A stretch of DNA of 7,336 nt from NCBI GenBank assembly GCA_021641225.1, contig JAJWXI010000087.1:1-7336 (forward strand), in the 5' to 3' direction. Shown here piece by piece: positions 6,030-7,336 of the stretch. The notes beneath the pieces are model-generated. The model did not search any database. It worked only from the letters and a program-made list of their open reading frames with translations, and was not told where the DNA came from. Position 1 is the first letter of the stretch; the number at the start of each line of letters is the position of its first letter. A program made the position numbers and the translations under genes. The stretch is from Collinsella aerofaciens. Its GTDB lineage: Bacteria; Actinomycetota; Coriobacteriia; Coriobacteriales; Coriobacteriaceae.

Positions 6030-6057
6030 CCATAGTGCGCCACGATGCGGCACAATG
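6030..6057 (+). repeat. Three octamers with 10-bp phasing
   Basis: CCATAGTG (6030-6037), CCACGATG (6040-6047) and GCACAATG (6050-6057) begin exactly 10 bp apart. The first two are separated by CG, as are the second and third. The second and third units are the closer pair: TGCGCCACGATG (6036-6047) matches TGCGGCACAATG (6046-6057) at ten of twelve bases. One-turn spacing suits several regulator subunits binding one face of the helix. Confidence 0.35.
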
Positions 6058-6064
6058 TACCGCA
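6046..6064. promoter_or_regulatory. 19-bp palindrome, candidate MurR operator
   Basis: TGCGG-c-ACA-a-TGT-a-CCGCA is symmetric about base 6055, with one mismatched pair (6051/6059). It ends 66 bases before the murR start. MurR/RpiR proteins bind as dimers or tetramers to palindromic DNA and commonly control their own operons, so this is the most likely operator in the window. A second, smaller inverted repeat, ACGAA-tgg-TTCGT, lies at 6084-6096. No binding data are available. Confidence 0.45.
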
Positions 6065-6101
6065 AAAGAAGTTCTAACACGGTACGAATGGTTCGTTGGT
6101 C

Positions 6102-6107
6102 TTTAAT
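6102..6107 (+). promoter_or_regulatory. Possible -10 box for murR-murQ
   Basis: TTTAAT matches TATAAT at five of six bases and would start transcription near 6114, just before the GGAGG at 6118-6122. No convincing -35 is seen at 16-18 bp. The 5927-6130 stretch otherwise holds no gene, only the repeats and palindrome listed separately. Confidence 0.28.
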
Positions 6108-6130
6108 TCTTCTCAACGGAGGTGTTTGAG

Positions 6131-6982
6131 ATGGCAAACGGATTGCTTTTGCGGCTTCGAGAGCGAGAGCTCAGCGCGAGCCCGGCGGAGCGCAATGTCA
6201 TCGCATTTGTGAGCGCTCATCCGCACGAGGTGGTCGGGTTGTCCGTCCGCGGTCTTGCCGATGCCACGTTCTCCTCGCCCTCGAGCATTTTGCGTTTTTG
6301 CAAACGCTTGGGCTTTGCGGGCTATAAGGAGTTCCAGCGTGAGCTGATTGCCGAGCTTGCGCTTTTGGGTGACAAGAAAGACGTTGCCCTCGAGGACATC
6401 TCCATGGATGACAGTGTCGAGCGTATCGTGGGGAAGGTGATGAAAAGCAACGTGCGAACGATCGAAGCGACAGCGCGAACGCTCGATTACACCGTCTTGG
6501 AGCGATGCGCGGCCTATCTTAAGCGGGCGCGCGCGGTCAATCTGTTCGGTATCGGTGCCTCTCGTTTGGTTGCGCACGATCTGGCGCAAAAGCTCATGCG
6601 TGTCGACAAAGAGTGCCATCTGTACGATGACTGGCACGACCAACTCTTGTGCGCCAAGAACATGCATGAGGGCGATATTGCAATCGCCTTTAGCTATTCG
6701 GGCTTGACGCAAGAGGTGCTGGACTGCACCGCGGAGGCTCAACGCCATAACTGCCCCGTTGTGGCCGTAACCAAAGTAGATGGCTCGTCCAAGCTCGCAA
6801 CCACGGCAGATGCTGTGCTCGGCGTCGCCGCAAGTGAGCCGCTGGTCCGCAGCGGTGCCATGGCCTCGCGTATGGCCCAGCTCATGGTTGTCGATGCCCT
6901 GTACGCTGCTTACGTTGCCAGCGACTACGAACGGGCGACGCATGTCATTAAGCAAAACTACATCGAGAAACAGGAAAGATGA
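6131..6982 (+). CDS. murR: MurR/RpiR family transcriptional regulator, probable MurNAc-6-P sensor
   Basis: This is a regulator with an N-terminal RpiR-type helix-turn-helix domain (about 1-77) and a C-terminal SIS sugar-phosphate-binding domain (about 122-262) of 283 residues, the usual family length. The DNA-binding part contains the family motif SPSSILRFCKRLGFAGYKEF (49-68). The SIS domain shows FGIGASRLVAHDLAQKLMRV (139-158) and the phosphate-binding FSYSGLTQEV (187-196). Since murQ follows immediately, the likely ligand is MurNAc-6-phosphate, the MurQ substrate and the known effector of E. coli MurR. That ligand assignment is by context; the fold alone would fit other sugar phosphates. 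The ATG at 6131 is preferred because GGAGG at 6118-6122 sits 8 bases before it, whereas the GTG at 6122 overlaps that site. The leader carries a 19-bp palindrome that may be its operator. Whether it represses or activates is unknown. Confidence 0.88.
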   Translation: MANGLLLRLRERELSASPAERNVIAFVSAHPHEVVGLSVRGLADATFSSPSSILRFCKRLGFAGYKEFQRELIAELALLGDKKDVALEDISMDDSVERIVGKVMKSNVRTIEATARTLDYTVLERCAAYLKRARAVNLFGIGASRLVAHDLAQKLMRVDKECHLYDDWHDQLLCAKNMHEGDIAIAFSYSGLTQEVLDCTAEAQRHNCPVVAVTKVDGSSKLATTADAVLGVAASEPLVRSGAMASRMAQLMVVDALYAAYVASDYERATHVIKQNYIEKQER

Positions 6983-6983
6983 G

Positions 6984-7336
6984 GTGAATGAATTGCTCGA
7001 TTTAACGAAGTTCACGACCGAACAGCGAAACCAGCGAACGATGGATCTCGACACGATGACGTCGCTGCAGATCGTCACGACGATGAACGATGAGGATCTT
7101 CGTGCCGTCCAGTCGGTCACGAATGTGTTACCCCAGGTTGCCACGGCAATCGATTGGGCTGCCCAGGCGCTCGAGCGCGGCGGACGCGTCTTTTACATGG
7201 GTGCTGGAACCAGCGGCCGCTTGGGCGTGCTCGATGCTTCGGAGTGCCCGCCCACGTTTGGCGTGTCACCCGATCTGATTGTCGGGCTCATTGCCGGGGG
7301 CGAGACGGCGTTTATCAAGGCAGTCGAAGGTGCCGA
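6984..7336 (+). CDS. murQ: N-acetylmuramic acid 6-phosphate etherase MurQ (5' part, cut by window end)
   Basis: MurQ cleaves the D-lactyl ether of MurNAc-6-phosphate to give GlcNAc-6-phosphate and D-lactate, the key cytoplasmic step in muropeptide recycling. About 117 codons are present of a protein of roughly 300 residues. Numbering from the GTG, the hallmark block GAGTSGRLGVLDASECPP (73-90) is intact, with E87 matching the catalytic E83 of E. coli MurQ, followed by GLIAGGE (101-107) and VEGA (114-117). The window ends at or just before the codon expected for the second catalytic glutamate. The start is ambiguous. GTG at 6984 has AGGA at 6972-6975. TTG at 6993 has the stronger GAGGTGA at 6981-6987 and would give a family-like MLDLTKFTTEQRN start. 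The outer start is given here. It lies one base after the murR stop, so the two genes form one operon and are probably translationally coupled. Transport genes such as a MurNAc PTS may lie beyond the edge. Confidence 0.95.
   Translation, partial: MNELLDLTKFTTEQRNQRTMDLDTMTSLQIVTTMNDEDLRAVQSVTNVLPQVATAIDWAAQALERGGRVFYMGAGTSGRLGVLDASECPPTFGVSPDLIVGLIAGGETAFIKAVEGA

Noticed and set aside
5180..6055. 291-codon open frame on the - strand reaching into the murR leader
   Set aside because: It covers the VanZ-like gene antisense, has no recognisable domain or membrane pattern, and overlaps a supported sense gene.
6122..6130. GTG start adding three residues to MurR
   Set aside because: It overlaps the GGAGG at 6118-6122, which is correctly spaced for the ATG at 6131.
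6113..7144. 343-codon open frame on the - strand
   Set aside because: It lies opposite murR and the start of murQ, both clearly recognised on the + strand.
1..7336. CRISPR array, tRNA, rRNA or complete insertion sequence
   Set aside because: No regularly spaced long repeats, no cloverleaf or rRNA-like sequence, and no transposase reading frame were seen.

Overview
The window looks like chromosome from a Coriobacteriia actinobacterium, most likely Collinsella or a close relative. This is inferred from the high GC content, the GTG/TTG starts, the actinobacterial ftsE-ftsX pair, and the general character of the proteins. No search was run. All genes read left to right on the + strand. The long ORFs on the other strand and in other frames are composition shadows.

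Region 1 (1-2272) is a cell-division unit. A promoter with an extended -10 drives ftsE, whose FtsE protein carries an unusual N-terminal extension of about 173 residues rich in Pro, Ala and Gln. ftsX overlaps it by 14 bases, and a strong intrinsic terminator follows. Region 2 (2273-4536) is a single-gene unit for RNase R, with all catalytic residues present. Its basic tail is at the N-terminus, and the usual C-terminal Lys-rich tail is absent. A GC-rich double hairpin ends it.

Region 3 (4537-5256) holds an orphan small serine recombinase. Just upstream are two tandem inverted repeats and a 9-bp direct repeat, so this is the most accessory-looking stretch. Region 4 (5257-5926) is a VanZ-family membrane protein with its own recognisable promoter and a TTG start.

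Region 5 (5927-7336) is the start of a MurNAc-6-phosphate recycling operon: a MurR/RpiR-type regulator and the first third of murQ, which runs off the window. The roughly 200-bp leader before murR holds a 19-bp imperfect palindrome, octamers spaced 10 bp apart and an 8-bp direct repeat 21 bp apart. Together these look like a regulator-binding region.

The cell-wall theme (FtsEX, a VanZ-like protein, MurR/MurQ) is probably partly chance, because the units appear to be transcribed separately. I see no CRISPR array, tRNA, rRNA or complete insertion sequence. I do not see a clearly new multi-gene system. The best leads are the FtsE extension, the repeat cluster beside the recombinase and the putative murR operator region.
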